From Burkholderiales bacterium (GTDB lineage Bacteria; Pseudomonadota; Gammaproteobacteria; Burkholderiales; Burkholderiaceae_C), in assembly GCA_003963115.1 (NCBI GenBank), contig RXJQ01000025.1:1-64000 (forward strand): a stretch of 64,000 nt of DNA, given 5' to 3'. Positions 56,080 to 64,000 of the stretch are shown one piece after another. Within the stretch, counting starts at the first letter, position 1, and every line of letters starts with the position of its first letter. A program made the position numbers and the translations under genes. Below the pieces are notes generated by a model. That model worked only from the letters and a program-made list of their open reading frames with translations. It did no database searches and was not told the DNA's origin.

Positions 56080-57084
56080 TCACTTGCGCTTGGCGCGCGG
56101 GTGGGCTGCGTCATACACCTTGGCCAGGTGCTGGAAGTCCAGCTTGGTGTAGACCTGGGTGGTGCTGATGTGGGCGTGGCCCAGCAGCTCCTGCACCGCG
56201 CGCAGGTCGCTGCTGGACTGCAGCAGATGGCTGGCAAAACTGTGGCGCAGCATGTGCGGGTGCACATGCGTGGGCAGGCCGGCATCCTGGGCGAGCTGCT
56301 TGAGCCGGTTGCGCAATTGCATGGGGGTCAGGCGACGCCCCAGGCGGCTGAGAAACAACGCATCGCATTGTGGTGGCGTGAGCGATGCGCGCAGGCCCAG
56401 CCAGGTCTGCAAGGCCCGCATGGCCGCCTGGCCCACGGGCACGATGCGGCGCTTGCTGCCCTTGCCCAGCACATGCGCCTCGCCGGACTGCCAGTCGATC
56501 CAGCCTGATGCCTGCTCGCTGGCCGCAGTGTCCAGGCCCAGCAATTCCGCGCTGCGCAAGCCGCTGCTGTAGAGCAGCTCGACCATGGCGTGGTCGCGGG
56601 CATGCAACCACGGTGCTTCGTTGGCTTGCCGGGTGCTGGCGGCGGTGGAGCCGGCCTCGGACGAAGCGTCGGGTTGGTGATCGGCCAGGGCCACGGCCTG
56701 GTCCACCGACAATGCCTTGGGCAGCGGCTTGGCGGCCTTGGGGGGCTTGATGCCGTCAACGGGGTTGACCTTGATCTGGCCTTCGCGGCCCAGCCATTTG
56801 TAGAGGCCGCGCCAGGCGGCCAGCGTGATCGCGATGCTGCGTGGCCCCAGGCCCTGCGCATGCAAGCGGGCGGTCCAGCCACGCACATGCTGAGGGCGCA
56901 CCTCGGTCAGGGGCAGCTTGTCCTTGTCGCACAGCGCGCTCAGGCGCTTGAAGGCGTCGCCATACATGGCCAGCGTGCGCTCGGCCAGACGGCGCTGCAC
57001 GCGCAGGTAGTCCTGGTGGCGCTGCAGCGTGTCGCTCAACGGTGAAGACACGGGAGGGGAGGCATGGGGCAGCTTGGCGGCCAT
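56080..57084 (-). CDS. xerC: Tyrosine recombinase XerC
   Basis: HARDHAMVELLYSSGLRSAELLGLD; VLGKGSKRRIVPVG; HPHMLRHSFASHLLQSSSDLRAVQELLGHAHISTTQVYTKLDFQHLAKVYDAAHPRAKRK. Confidence 0.94.
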   Translation of the reverse strand: MAAKLPHASPPVSSPLSDTLQRHQDYLRVQRRLAERTLAMYGDAFKRLSALCDKDKLPLTEVRPQHVRGWTARLHAQGLGPRSIAITLAAWRGLYKWLGREGQIKVNPVDGIKPPKAAKPLPKALSVDQAVALADHQPDASSEAGSTAASTRQANEAPWLHARDHAMVELLYSSGLRSAELLGLDTAASEQASGWIDWQSGEAHVLGKGSKRRIVPVGQAAMRALQTWLGLRASLTPPQCDALFLSRLGRRLTPMQLRNRLKQLAQDAGLPTHVHPHMLRHSFASHLLQSSSDLRAVQELLGHAHISTTQVYTKLDFQHLAKVYDAAHPRAKRK

Positions 57085-57118
57085 GTCACCAATGTACTGC
57101 ACCACGCATTGCCCTCAG

Positions 57119-58222
57119 TCAGGCGCGCGCGTCACCCCATCTGATCGACGCGTTCTCCTCGCCCATGTAGATCGTGTGTCCCGTGCGCTCCACACAATAC
57201 TGTGGAGAGGCCACCACCTCCTCGAACACCGAACCTCTGTTCAGGCGCGTGTACTCGAACAGCACGCTGCGGATGACCTGGCTGTGCTCGCGAAGCAGGC
57301 AGCCGTGACCAATCCATGCCGGCCCTTCGATGCGCACGCCCTTTTCTATGCTGGTGCCCGAGCCGATGTAGACCGGCCCCGTGATGCTGACGCTGTTCCA
57401 GTCGATGCGGGTGTTGAGCCCCACCCAAATGCCCGGGCGCACTTCCTTGCCAGGCATGTCCATCTGCGCGACCTCGCCGCGCAGCACGCGCTGGCAGACC
57501 GACCAGTAATCGGCCACGCGCCCAATGTCGATCCAGTTGAAGAAGCGCTTTTGAGCAAAGAAGGGCAGCTTCTTGTCGACCAGCAGGGGAAAGAGCTGGC
57601 CGCCGATGTCGAACTCGCGGTTGGGCGGGATCAGGTCGATCACACCGGGCTCGATGATGTAGATGCCGGTGCTGGCCAGGTTGGAACGCGCCTCTTCAGG
57701 CGAAGGCTTTTCCTGGAAGGACTCGACCTGGCCTTCCTTGCTGGCGACCACGATGCCGTAGTTCTTGACCTGGTCCTGCGGCACTTCCAGGGTGATCACG
57801 CTGGCCAGGGCCTTCTTGCGTTGGTGTTCGAACAGGGCCGAAGACAGATCCAGGTCGATGATGGCATCGCCGCACAGCACGATGGTGGTCTCGTCGAAGA
57901 AGCCCGAGAAGTCCTGGATGCGGCGCATGCCCCCTGCCGAGCCCAAGGGCTTGGGCACAATCTCGCCGTGTTCGCAGATGCCTTCGTAGGCATAGCCGAT
58001 GTTGACGCCCCAGCGGTGCCCGTCACCGAAGTAGTTCTCGATCTTCCAGTGGTTGAAGGCGACGTTGACGATGATGTCCTTGACGCCATAGCGGGCCAGG
58101 TGTTCGATGATGTACTCCATCACCGGCTTGCCCAGGATGGGCACCATGGGCTTGGGCACGCGCTTGGTCAGAGGTCTGACACGTGTGCCCTGACCCGCCG
58201 CCAGAATCATCGCTTTGGCCAT
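57119..58222 (-). CDS. NDP-sugar pyrophosphorylase (nucleotidyltransferase + left-handed beta-helix)
   Basis: KAMILAAGQGTRVRPLTKRVPKPMVPILGKPVMEYIIEHL; hexapeptide-like C-terminus GPVYIGSGTSIEKGVRIEGPAWIGHGC. Confidence 0.9.
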   Translation of the reverse strand: MAKAMILAAGQGTRVRPLTKRVPKPMVPILGKPVMEYIIEHLARYGVKDIIVNVAFNHWKIENYFGDGHRWGVNIGYAYEGICEHGEIVPKPLGSAGGMRRIQDFSGFFDETTIVLCGDAIIDLDLSSALFEHQRKKALASVITLEVPQDQVKNYGIVVASKEGQVESFQEKPSPEEARSNLASTGIYIIEPGVIDLIPPNREFDIGGQLFPLLVDKKLPFFAQKRFFNWIDIGRVADYWSVCQRVLRGEVAQMDMPGKEVRPGIWVGLNTRIDWNSVSITGPVYIGSGTSIEKGVRIEGPAWIGHGCLLREHSQVIRSVLFEYTRLNRGSVFEEVVASPQYCVERTGHTIYMGEENASIRWGDARA

Positions 58223-58331
58223 GAGGAGAACAGTCCTTCCATTGGGTTTCTCAGTTGACGAGGCTGGAGGCTTTCGCTGCAAGACTCAGGCCTGAAAGTT
58301 GCCGTATGGACAGGATGGGGTGGCACGCCCC

Positions 58332-58557
58332 TCAGGATGGGGGGCGTCGGCGCAGCCAGAACCAGCTCGCCAAAAGCAGGGCGGTCAAGCTCATGAGTCT
58401 GGATGGCGGTTCAGGCACGCTGGAGATGCCATCCACGAGCCGGAGGTCGTGCTGCAACGCCAGGCCAGCAGGCTGATGCCGTTGATGGAGAAGTCGGCCG
58501 AGCAGCTTTGATTTGCAGCTGATCGACCAGATTGGCGGCCTGGCTGCAGCTGGCCAC
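58332..58557 (-). pseudogene. Out-of-frame PEP-CTERM gene remnant (C-terminal tail)
   Basis: Minus strand reads ...LVDGISSVPEPPSRLMSLTALLLASWFWLRRRPPS*; the adjacent upstream frame reads SCSADFSINGISLLAW. No ORF call covers the tail. Confidence 0.55.
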
Positions 58558-59238
58558 TCAGCTCAGCAGGCGGGCCAGCGCGGCACTGGCGATGTCGCCC
58601 ACCTGATGCAGGAAGTCGATGCCCATCTCGGCCGAATAACGCGTGGGGTCGGGCGAGCCCAGCACCAGCAGGCCGAAGCACTCGCCCTGGTGATGCAGCG
58701 GGATCAGGGCCAGCGAGGTGATGGCGGCGCTGTCTTCGAGCCACTTGCTGGCTTCGAAGCCGGAGTTCAGGCCGCAGTAGGGCACGTTGAGGCTGGCGGC
58801 AAAGCTCTTGGCGTCGTCGCTCACGGGCTGGGTGATCGCCAGCTCAGACAGGCCATCGCGCAGGGGCTGGCTGGCGGTTCCCCACACACGCACGGCGGTC
58901 TGCGGGATCATGAACTCGTGGCGCAGGCGATCGAGCATGACGTCGGCCAGGATGGCGTCGTCGTGTGCCAGCAGCACGGCGCGCACCCAGCGGTGCAGGC
59001 GCTCGGCAATGGCCTCGTTCTCCTGGCCATGACGGATCATGTCCATGATGCGGCGCTCCAGGCCTTTGATCTTGTCGCGCAGCATCTCCATCTGGCGCTC
59101 TTGCAGTGAGACGGCGCGCTGGCCATGCGGGCTGGTGAGCTGGATGGAGGCCAGGACCTGGGCGTTGCGCTCGAAGAAGCCGGGCGTGTGCACGAGGTAG
59201 TTGACGATCTCGTCTTCGGTGATGCCTTGCAGGGTCAT
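58558..59238 (-). CDS. DUF484 family protein
   Basis: EDEIVNYLVHTPGFFERNAQVLASIQLTSPHGQRAVSLQERQMEMLRDKIKGLERR; upstream dapF. Confidence 0.92.
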   Translation of the reverse strand: MTLQGITEDEIVNYLVHTPGFFERNAQVLASIQLTSPHGQRAVSLQERQMEMLRDKIKGLERRIMDMIRHGQENEAIAERLHRWVRAVLLAHDDAILADVMLDRLRHEFMIPQTAVRVWGTASQPLRDGLSELAITQPVSDDAKSFAASLNVPYCGLNSGFEASKWLEDSAAITSLALIPLHHQGECFGLLVLGSPDPTRYSAEMGIDFLHQVGDIASAALARLLS

Positions 59239-59279
59239 GTCGGTGTGCTTGGTGCGGGTTTGTTCAGCATGGCCAGGGG

Positions 59280-60143
59280 TCAGAGTTCGGGCACGTCGAT
59301 CTCGCCGTCGAACACCTTGACGGCCGGTCCGGTCATCATCACGGACTGGCCCGGGCCGGCCCAGCTGATGGTCAGGCGGCCGCCACGGGTGTCGACGTGC
59401 ACGGTGGGGTCCAGCCAGCCCAGGCGGATGCCGGCCACCACGGCGGCGCAGGCGCCCGAACCGCAGGCCAGGGTCTCGCCCGAGCCACGCTCGTACACGC
59501 GCAGGCGGATGTGGCCACGGTCGACCACCTCCATGAAGCCGGCGTTCACGCGGCGCGGAAAGCGCGCATGGCCTTCGATCTGCGGGCCCAGCTCTTCCAC
59601 CGGGGCGTGCTCGGCGCTGTCCACACGCATCACGGCGTGTGGGTTGCCCATCGAGACCACGGCCACGTCAACAGGATGATTGGCCAATTGGATGGGCCAC
59701 AGCTCGCAGCCGTTGAGCAGCTTGGGGCTCAAGCCCGAGGCGTCGAAGGGTACCTCGGCGGGCACCAGGAAGGGCGAGCCCATGTCCACCGTCACGCGGC
59801 CATCGGGCTGCAACTGCGGCTCGATGATGGCCTTCATGGTCTCGACGCGGATGCGGTCCTTGCGGGTCAGGCCCGTGTCGTGCACGTAGCGGGCAAAGCA
59901 GCGCGCGCCATTGCCGCACTGCTCGACCTCGCCGCCGTCGGCGTTCATGATCCGGTAGGTGAAGTCGGTGCCCTTGGCGGGGTTGCCGGGCTCGACGATG
60001 AGGATCTGGTCGGCGCCGATGCCGAACCGCCGGTCGGCCAGAAAGCGGTACTGGGCCGCATTCAGGGGCAGCGGCCCGCGGGTGGCGTCGAGCACGACGA
60101 AGTCGTTGCCCGCGCCGTGCATCTTGGTAAAGCGCAGCTTCAT
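59280..60143 (-). CDS. dapF: Diaminopimelate epimerase
   Basis: [60 protein letters not shown]. Confidence 0.97.
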   Translation of the reverse strand: MKLRFTKMHGAGNDFVVLDATRGPLPLNAAQYRFLADRRFGIGADQILIVEPGNPAKGTDFTYRIMNADGGEVEQCGNGARCFARYVHDTGLTRKDRIRVETMKAIIEPQLQPDGRVTVDMGSPFLVPAEVPFDASGLSPKLLNGCELWPIQLANHPVDVAVVSMGNPHAVMRVDSAEHAPVEELGPQIEGHARFPRRVNAGFMEVVDRGHIRLRVYERGSGETLACGSGACAAVVAGIRLGWLDPTVHVDTRGGRLTISWAGPGQSVMMTGPAVKVFDGEIDVPEL

Positions 60144-60201
60144 GAGGCGGATTATCCGCCTCTTGCGGCTCCGCTGGCGGCCGACTTGTCCACCGGGCTT
60201 G

Positions 60202-61776
60202 TCAGGCCCGTGTGCCCAGATGGAAGCGCTGTACCGACTTGGACAGGTCCATGGCCTGCTGGCGCAGGCTGTCGGCGGCCGCGGCGGACTGCTCCACCAG
60301 CGCCGCATTCTGCTGGGTCATGTGGTCGAGCTGCGTCACCGACTGGCTGACCTGGCCGATGCCCTGAGACTGCTGGCTGGTGGCATTGGCGATCTCGCTC
60401 ATCGCCTGGGTGACGCGCCGGATGGCGTCCACGATCTCGTTCATCACCTCGCCGGCTTCCCGCACCTTCTGCGACCCGAGCTCGACGCGCTCGGTCGATT
60501 TGCCGATCAGCGCCTTGATCTCCTTGGCCGCTTCGGCGCTGCGCTGCGCCAGCGAACGCACCTCGCCGGCCACGACCGCGAAGCCCCGGCCCTGCTCGCC
60601 GGCGCGGGCCGCTTCCACGGCCGCATTGAGCGCCAGGATGTTGGTCTGGAAGGCGATGCCGTCGATCACGCCGATGATGTCGGCGATCTGGCGCGAGGCG
60701 GCGCTGATGTCCTCCATCTGGCTCACCACGCTCTCGACCACCTGGCCACCCTGCTCGGCGCGCTGGCTGGCGGTGCCGGCCAGGCTGTTGGCCATGTGCG
60801 CGGACTCGGCAGAGTGCTCCACGGTCTTGCTCAGCTCGTCCATGGAGGAGGCAGTGTCCTGCAGGTTGGCGGCTGTCTGCTCGGTACGGCTGGACAGATC
60901 CTGATTGCCTGCGGCGATCTCGGTGGACGCGGTCAACATGTTTTCGGACGATTCACGCACCGAGGCCACCATCTCGCGCAGGCCATCCTGCATGCGGGCC
61001 ATGGATGCCATCACGCGGGCGACTTCGTCCTGGCCGACCGTGTCGATGCGCTGGGTCAGGTCGCCATGGGAGATGGCCTGGGTGATGGCCTCCGCACGGC
61101 GCAGCGGCGCGGTGATGGACAGGATGGTCAGACCCATCAGAGGCAGGAAGATCAGGCCAGGCGACAGCAGCAGCGCCCACAGCGACATGACGGCGGTGGT
61201 GGCGGCCTTGGCGGCATTGGCGCGGCGCGCATCGGCCACCTGCGTGATGCTGCTGTTGAGCCTGGCTGTGATGGCCTCCACCGCATCGGCCTCTGCGCGG
61301 GCAGGCTCGCTGGATTGGTAGGCCTCGGCGGCCGAGGTCAGGGCGGCCGAGGTGATCAGCTCCAGCGTGGGTGCCAGGCCTTTGCCATAGCTGTCGAGCT
61401 TGGCTTGCAGGGCCTGAGCCTGCTGCCGTATCTCGGCATTGGGTGCTGCCTCGGCCAGGGCCTGGGTCGTCTTCTTGGTCGTGGCCAGGGCGGCCCGCCA
61501 GGCCTTGTACTGCTCGGCGGCCGAGACCGAGTCACCCGTGTTGATGATGGTGGCCTTCTCGTGGCCGCGCAGCACATCGAGGTTCAGGGCCAGCGTGGCC
61601 ATGCGCTGCGTGGCCGTGAACTCCTGGCTGGCGAAGGAATCGAGCTCGCCCTTGAGCGACAGCAACTGCCAGCTCATGACCCCACCCACACAACAGCCGA
61701 TGCCCACGACCAGTGCCATGCAGGCCAGCAGGCGGGAGCGGATGGAAAAGCCACGAAGCCACGCGATCCAAGCCAT
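60202..61776 (-). CDS. Methyl-accepting chemotaxis protein
   Basis: [53 protein letters not shown]-terminal TM and periplasmic helical domain. Confidence 0.96.
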   Translation of the reverse strand: MAWIAWLRGFSIRSRLLACMALVVGIGCCVGGVMSWQLLSLKGELDSFASQEFTATQRMATLALNLDVLRGHEKATIINTGDSVSAAEQYKAWRAALATTKKTTQALAEAAPNAEIRQQAQALQAKLDSYGKGLAPTLELITSAALTSAAEAYQSSEPARAEADAVEAITARLNSSITQVADARRANAAKAATTAVMSLWALLLSPGLIFLPLMGLTILSITAPLRRAEAITQAISHGDLTQRIDTVGQDEVARVMASMARMQDGLREMVASVRESSENMLTASTEIAAGNQDLSSRTEQTAANLQDTASSMDELSKTVEHSAESAHMANSLAGTASQRAEQGGQVVESVVSQMEDISAASRQIADIIGVIDGIAFQTNILALNAAVEAARAGEQGRGFAVVAGEVRSLAQRSAEAAKEIKALIGKSTERVELGSQKVREAGEVMNEIVDAIRRVTQAMSEIANATSQQSQGIGQVSQSVTQLDHMTQQNAALVEQSAAAADSLRQQAMDLSKSVQRFHLGTRA

Positions 61777-61873
61777 GCGTCAATACTCCTCGAACGGGAC
61801 AAGCGTCAACGTTTATCGGACAGACGCGCACCGACTTGAGGCGGGGAAACCAGCGCTGCCGAGCAGACCTGGC

Positions 61874-62788
61874 TCAGTACAGCGGCGACTCCCCCGCGGG
61901 CCGGGTCTTGAAGCGTTTGTGCACCCACAGGTACTGGGCCGGCTGCTTGAGGATCTCGCCTTCGATGAAGCGGTTGAGGCGAGCAGTGTCGGCCTCGGCA
62001 TCGGCCGTGGGGAAATCGGCCAGCGGCGCCATGAAGCGCACGCGCCAGCCGCGCCCCCCAGGCAGGATCTCCGTCACCACGGGTTGCACGACCATGTTGA
62101 GCATGCGGGCCATGCGTGAGGGCGCCAGCAGCGTGGCGGCCGGCACGCCGAAGAAGGGCACGAAGGCCGCGTCCTTGGCGCCAAAGTCCATGTCGGGCAG
62201 GTTGAAAAAGCCCCGGCCGTCCTTGATCGCGCGCAGCAAGGGCTTGACCGAGTCGCTGCGGGGGAAGATCTCTGCATTGCCGAAGCGCAGGCGGCCGCGC
62301 TTCATGAGCTTGTCCATCAGCGGGTTGCTCTGTGTCTGGTAGATCGAGGCGCCAGGGCGCGTCTGGCACAGCAAGATGGCGGCGCCGGCCACGTCCAGGC
62401 CGACGAAGTGGGGGCACAGCCACATGGTGGGACGGCCGCTGGTCTGCATCTCCCGCTCGGCCAGCTCGATATCGCCCTCGACATGGATCAGGCGCTTGAT
62501 GCGCGCGGGCGAGGCCCACCACAGCACGGCACGGTCCAGCAGGCTCTGTGTCAGCCAGCTGAAGTGCTGCTTCAACAGGGCTTCTCGCTCGGCTAGCGGC
62601 ATGCCGGGGAAGCACAGTTCGAGGTTGCGCAGGCCAATGCGGCGACGTGACCCGGCCAGCTTGTAGAGCAGGGCGCCCATGCCGCGCGCAATGGTGGCCA
62701 GCAGCGGCAGCGGCAGCCAGTGCAGCAGCCACAGCACACCCAGGGCCAGCCGGATGCCTGCTTGAGACAGCGCGTGCTTGAACATCAT
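61874..62788 (-). CDS. Lysophospholipid/lipid A acyltransferase (LpxL/HtrB family)
   Basis: RRRIGLRNLELCFPGMPLAEREALLKQHF; LCPHFVGLDVAG. Confidence 0.9.
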   Translation of the reverse strand: MMFKHALSQAGIRLALGVLWLLHWLPLPLLATIARGMGALLYKLAGSRRRIGLRNLELCFPGMPLAEREALLKQHFSWLTQSLLDRAVLWWASPARIKRLIHVEGDIELAEREMQTSGRPTMWLCPHFVGLDVAGAAILLCQTRPGASIYQTQSNPLMDKLMKRGRLRFGNAEIFPRSDSVKPLLRAIKDGRGFFNLPDMDFGAKDAAFVPFFGVPAATLLAPSRMARMLNMVVQPVVTEILPGGRGWRVRFMAPLADFPTADAEADTARLNRFIEGEILKQPAQYLWVHKRFKTRPAGESPLY

Positions 62789-63696
62789 CAGGTGGGTGCC
62801 TGGCCACCGGTGGCCGTGGTCAGCATCTCGGCGCGTGGCGGCTTGTAGCGGTTGTAGCCCCACAGGTACTGCTCGGGTGCTTGCATGATCATGTCTTCCA
62901 TCAGCCGGTTCACGGCCGCGGCGGATTGTGCCGTATCACCCGAGGCCAGCACCTTTTCCACCTCATGCGGCACGCGGCTGGCGTGGACCACATAGTCGCA
63001 GCCGCGCTGCCAGCGGGCCCACAGTCCCAGACGCTCGCCGCGCAGCAGCACCACCGCACACTGCGTTTGCGCGACCAGCTTGGCGGCCATCGTCATCGTG
63101 TAGGCACGGCGGCCGAAGAAGTCGGCCCACACGCCCATGCCCTCAGGGGGGACCTGATCGGGCAGCAGGCCCACGGTCTCGCCCTTCTTCAATGCGCGCA
63201 GCATCTGGCGCACACCGCTGAGCGTGGCAGGGCTGGTGAGCATGCCGGGGCGGTTGCGCGACGCCTTCATCATCTCGGCCAGCCAGGCCTGCTTGGCCGG
63301 GCGGTACAAGGCGGTGATGGGTTTGTCGGCACCGAAGCGTTCGGCATAGGCCTGGGCCGTGATCTCGAAGCAACCCAGGTGCGGGGTGAGCAGCAGCAGG
63401 CCCCGGCCCTCTGACAGTGCCTGGCTCACGGCCTCGGCATGAACCCATTGCACGGTCTTGCCCAAGGGCAGGTCGCGCGGGCGGCCCCACAGACGCGGCA
63501 GCTCGCCCACCATCTTGCCGGCGTGGGCCACCGCCTGCCAGCGCTGCCAGGTGCGCATGCCCACGGCCTGCGTGTGGGCCTTGAGCCGTCCGCGGTACGA
63601 GGGCGACAGCAGGTAGGCCAGCCAGCCCAGCAGGCTGCCCAAGGGGTGCAGCACGGCCAGGGGCCAGCGCGACAACATGAAAAACAGGCGGGACAT
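62788..63696 (-). CDS. Lysophospholipid/lipid A acyltransferase (LpxL/HtrB family), paralogue
   Basis: GRGLLLLTPHLGCFEITAQAYAERFGADKPITALYRPAKQAWL; GLLPDQVPPEGMGVWADFFGRRAYT. Confidence 0.9.
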   Translation of the reverse strand: MSRLFFMLSRWPLAVLHPLGSLLGWLAYLLSPSYRGRLKAHTQAVGMRTWQRWQAVAHAGKMVGELPRLWGRPRDLPLGKTVQWVHAEAVSQALSEGRGLLLLTPHLGCFEITAQAYAERFGADKPITALYRPAKQAWLAEMMKASRNRPGMLTSPATLSGVRQMLRALKKGETVGLLPDQVPPEGMGVWADFFGRRAYTMTMAAKLVAQTQCAVVLLRGERLGLWARWQRGCDYVVHASRVPHEVEKVLASGDTAQSAAAVNRLMEDMIMQAPEQYLWGYNRYKPPRAEMLTTATGGQAPT

Positions 63697-63831
63697 GGGG
63701 GCGGATTCTGCCCGATGCCTCCAGGAGGCCGCTTTCGTCGCCACCGTGCCGCCTGACGTTGCGGGATATCCCCCGCTTTTTGCCGGCTTTATGGGCCATT
63801 CAAGCTGACATCATCCACTACACTTGCAGCC

Positions 63832-63885
63832 ATCGCCGAGTTAACAGGACAACTTGCGGGGCGATTCACAAATGCCGCTAAAGCG
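63832..63885 (+). ncRNA. SAM-II/SAM-V-like riboswitch aptamer in the metK leader (candidate)
   Basis: P1 ATCGCC (63832-63837)/GGCGAT (63860-63865); loop GAGTTAACAGGACAACTTGCGG; 3' segment AAATGCCGCTAAAG; pseudoknot GCGG (63856-63859)/CCGC (63875-63878); immediately upstream of metK. Confidence 0.65.
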
Positions 63886-63925
63886 TTCGCCGCTGCGAAG
63901 AGCCCCACCAGGACAACTCCCCAGC

Positions 63926-63957
63926 CCCGGCGACGCCGAGGGTCTTTGGTCTTTTTT
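63926..63957 (+). terminator. Intrinsic terminator in the metK leader (expression platform)
   Basis: CCC-CGGC-gac-GCCG-a-GGG then TCTTTGGTCTTTTTT, just before the RBS GGAG. Confidence 0.6.
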
Positions 63958-63970
63958 GGAGCTTTTTATC

Positions 63971-64000
63971 GTGGCGAACGATTTCCTTTTCACCTCTGAA
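63971..64000 (+). CDS. metK: S-adenosylmethionine synthetase, first codons only (runs off window)
   Basis: GTG start, (M)ANDFLFTSE matches the conserved MetK N-terminus; RBS GGAG at 63957-63960. Confidence 0.85.
   Translation, partial: MANDFLFTSE

Overview
High-GC bacterial chromosome segment. Gene content and order suggest a Burkholderiales-type betaproteobacterium (inference from gene content only). The window covers the replication-origin neighbourhood: gyrB, dnaN, dnaA, rpmH, rnpA, yidD, yidC, mnmE, then mnmG, rsmG, parA and parB with parS sites. It also carries kdsD/kdsC/lptC, xerC, DUF484, dapF, two LpxL-type acyltransferases and the first codons of metK at the right edge. Accessory content is superimposed on this core: an IS21-like end truncating an hsdR gene at the left edge; four PEP-CTERM proteins plus one out-of-frame PEP-CTERM remnant; five hybrid histidine kinases; an HD-GYP regulator; two overlapping GGDEF genes; two sterol-desaturase-family genes; tandem YceI genes with a cytochrome b561; and an RRM glycine-rich RNA-binding protein. 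The most notable signals are: (1) a compact pseudoknot-type leader before metK that resembles the SAM-II/SAM-V aptamer core and is followed by an intrinsic terminator; (2) three of the PEP-CTERM proteins share an unnamed N-terminal motif, L-[ST]-x-L-x-Y-x-L-[VI]-[DN]-L-x-P-[NS]-[DG]-G; (3) three parS-like 16-mers lie inside the mnmG and rsmG coding sequences; (4) parA and parB are split by two opposite-strand genes. No tRNA, rRNA or CRISPR array was seen.
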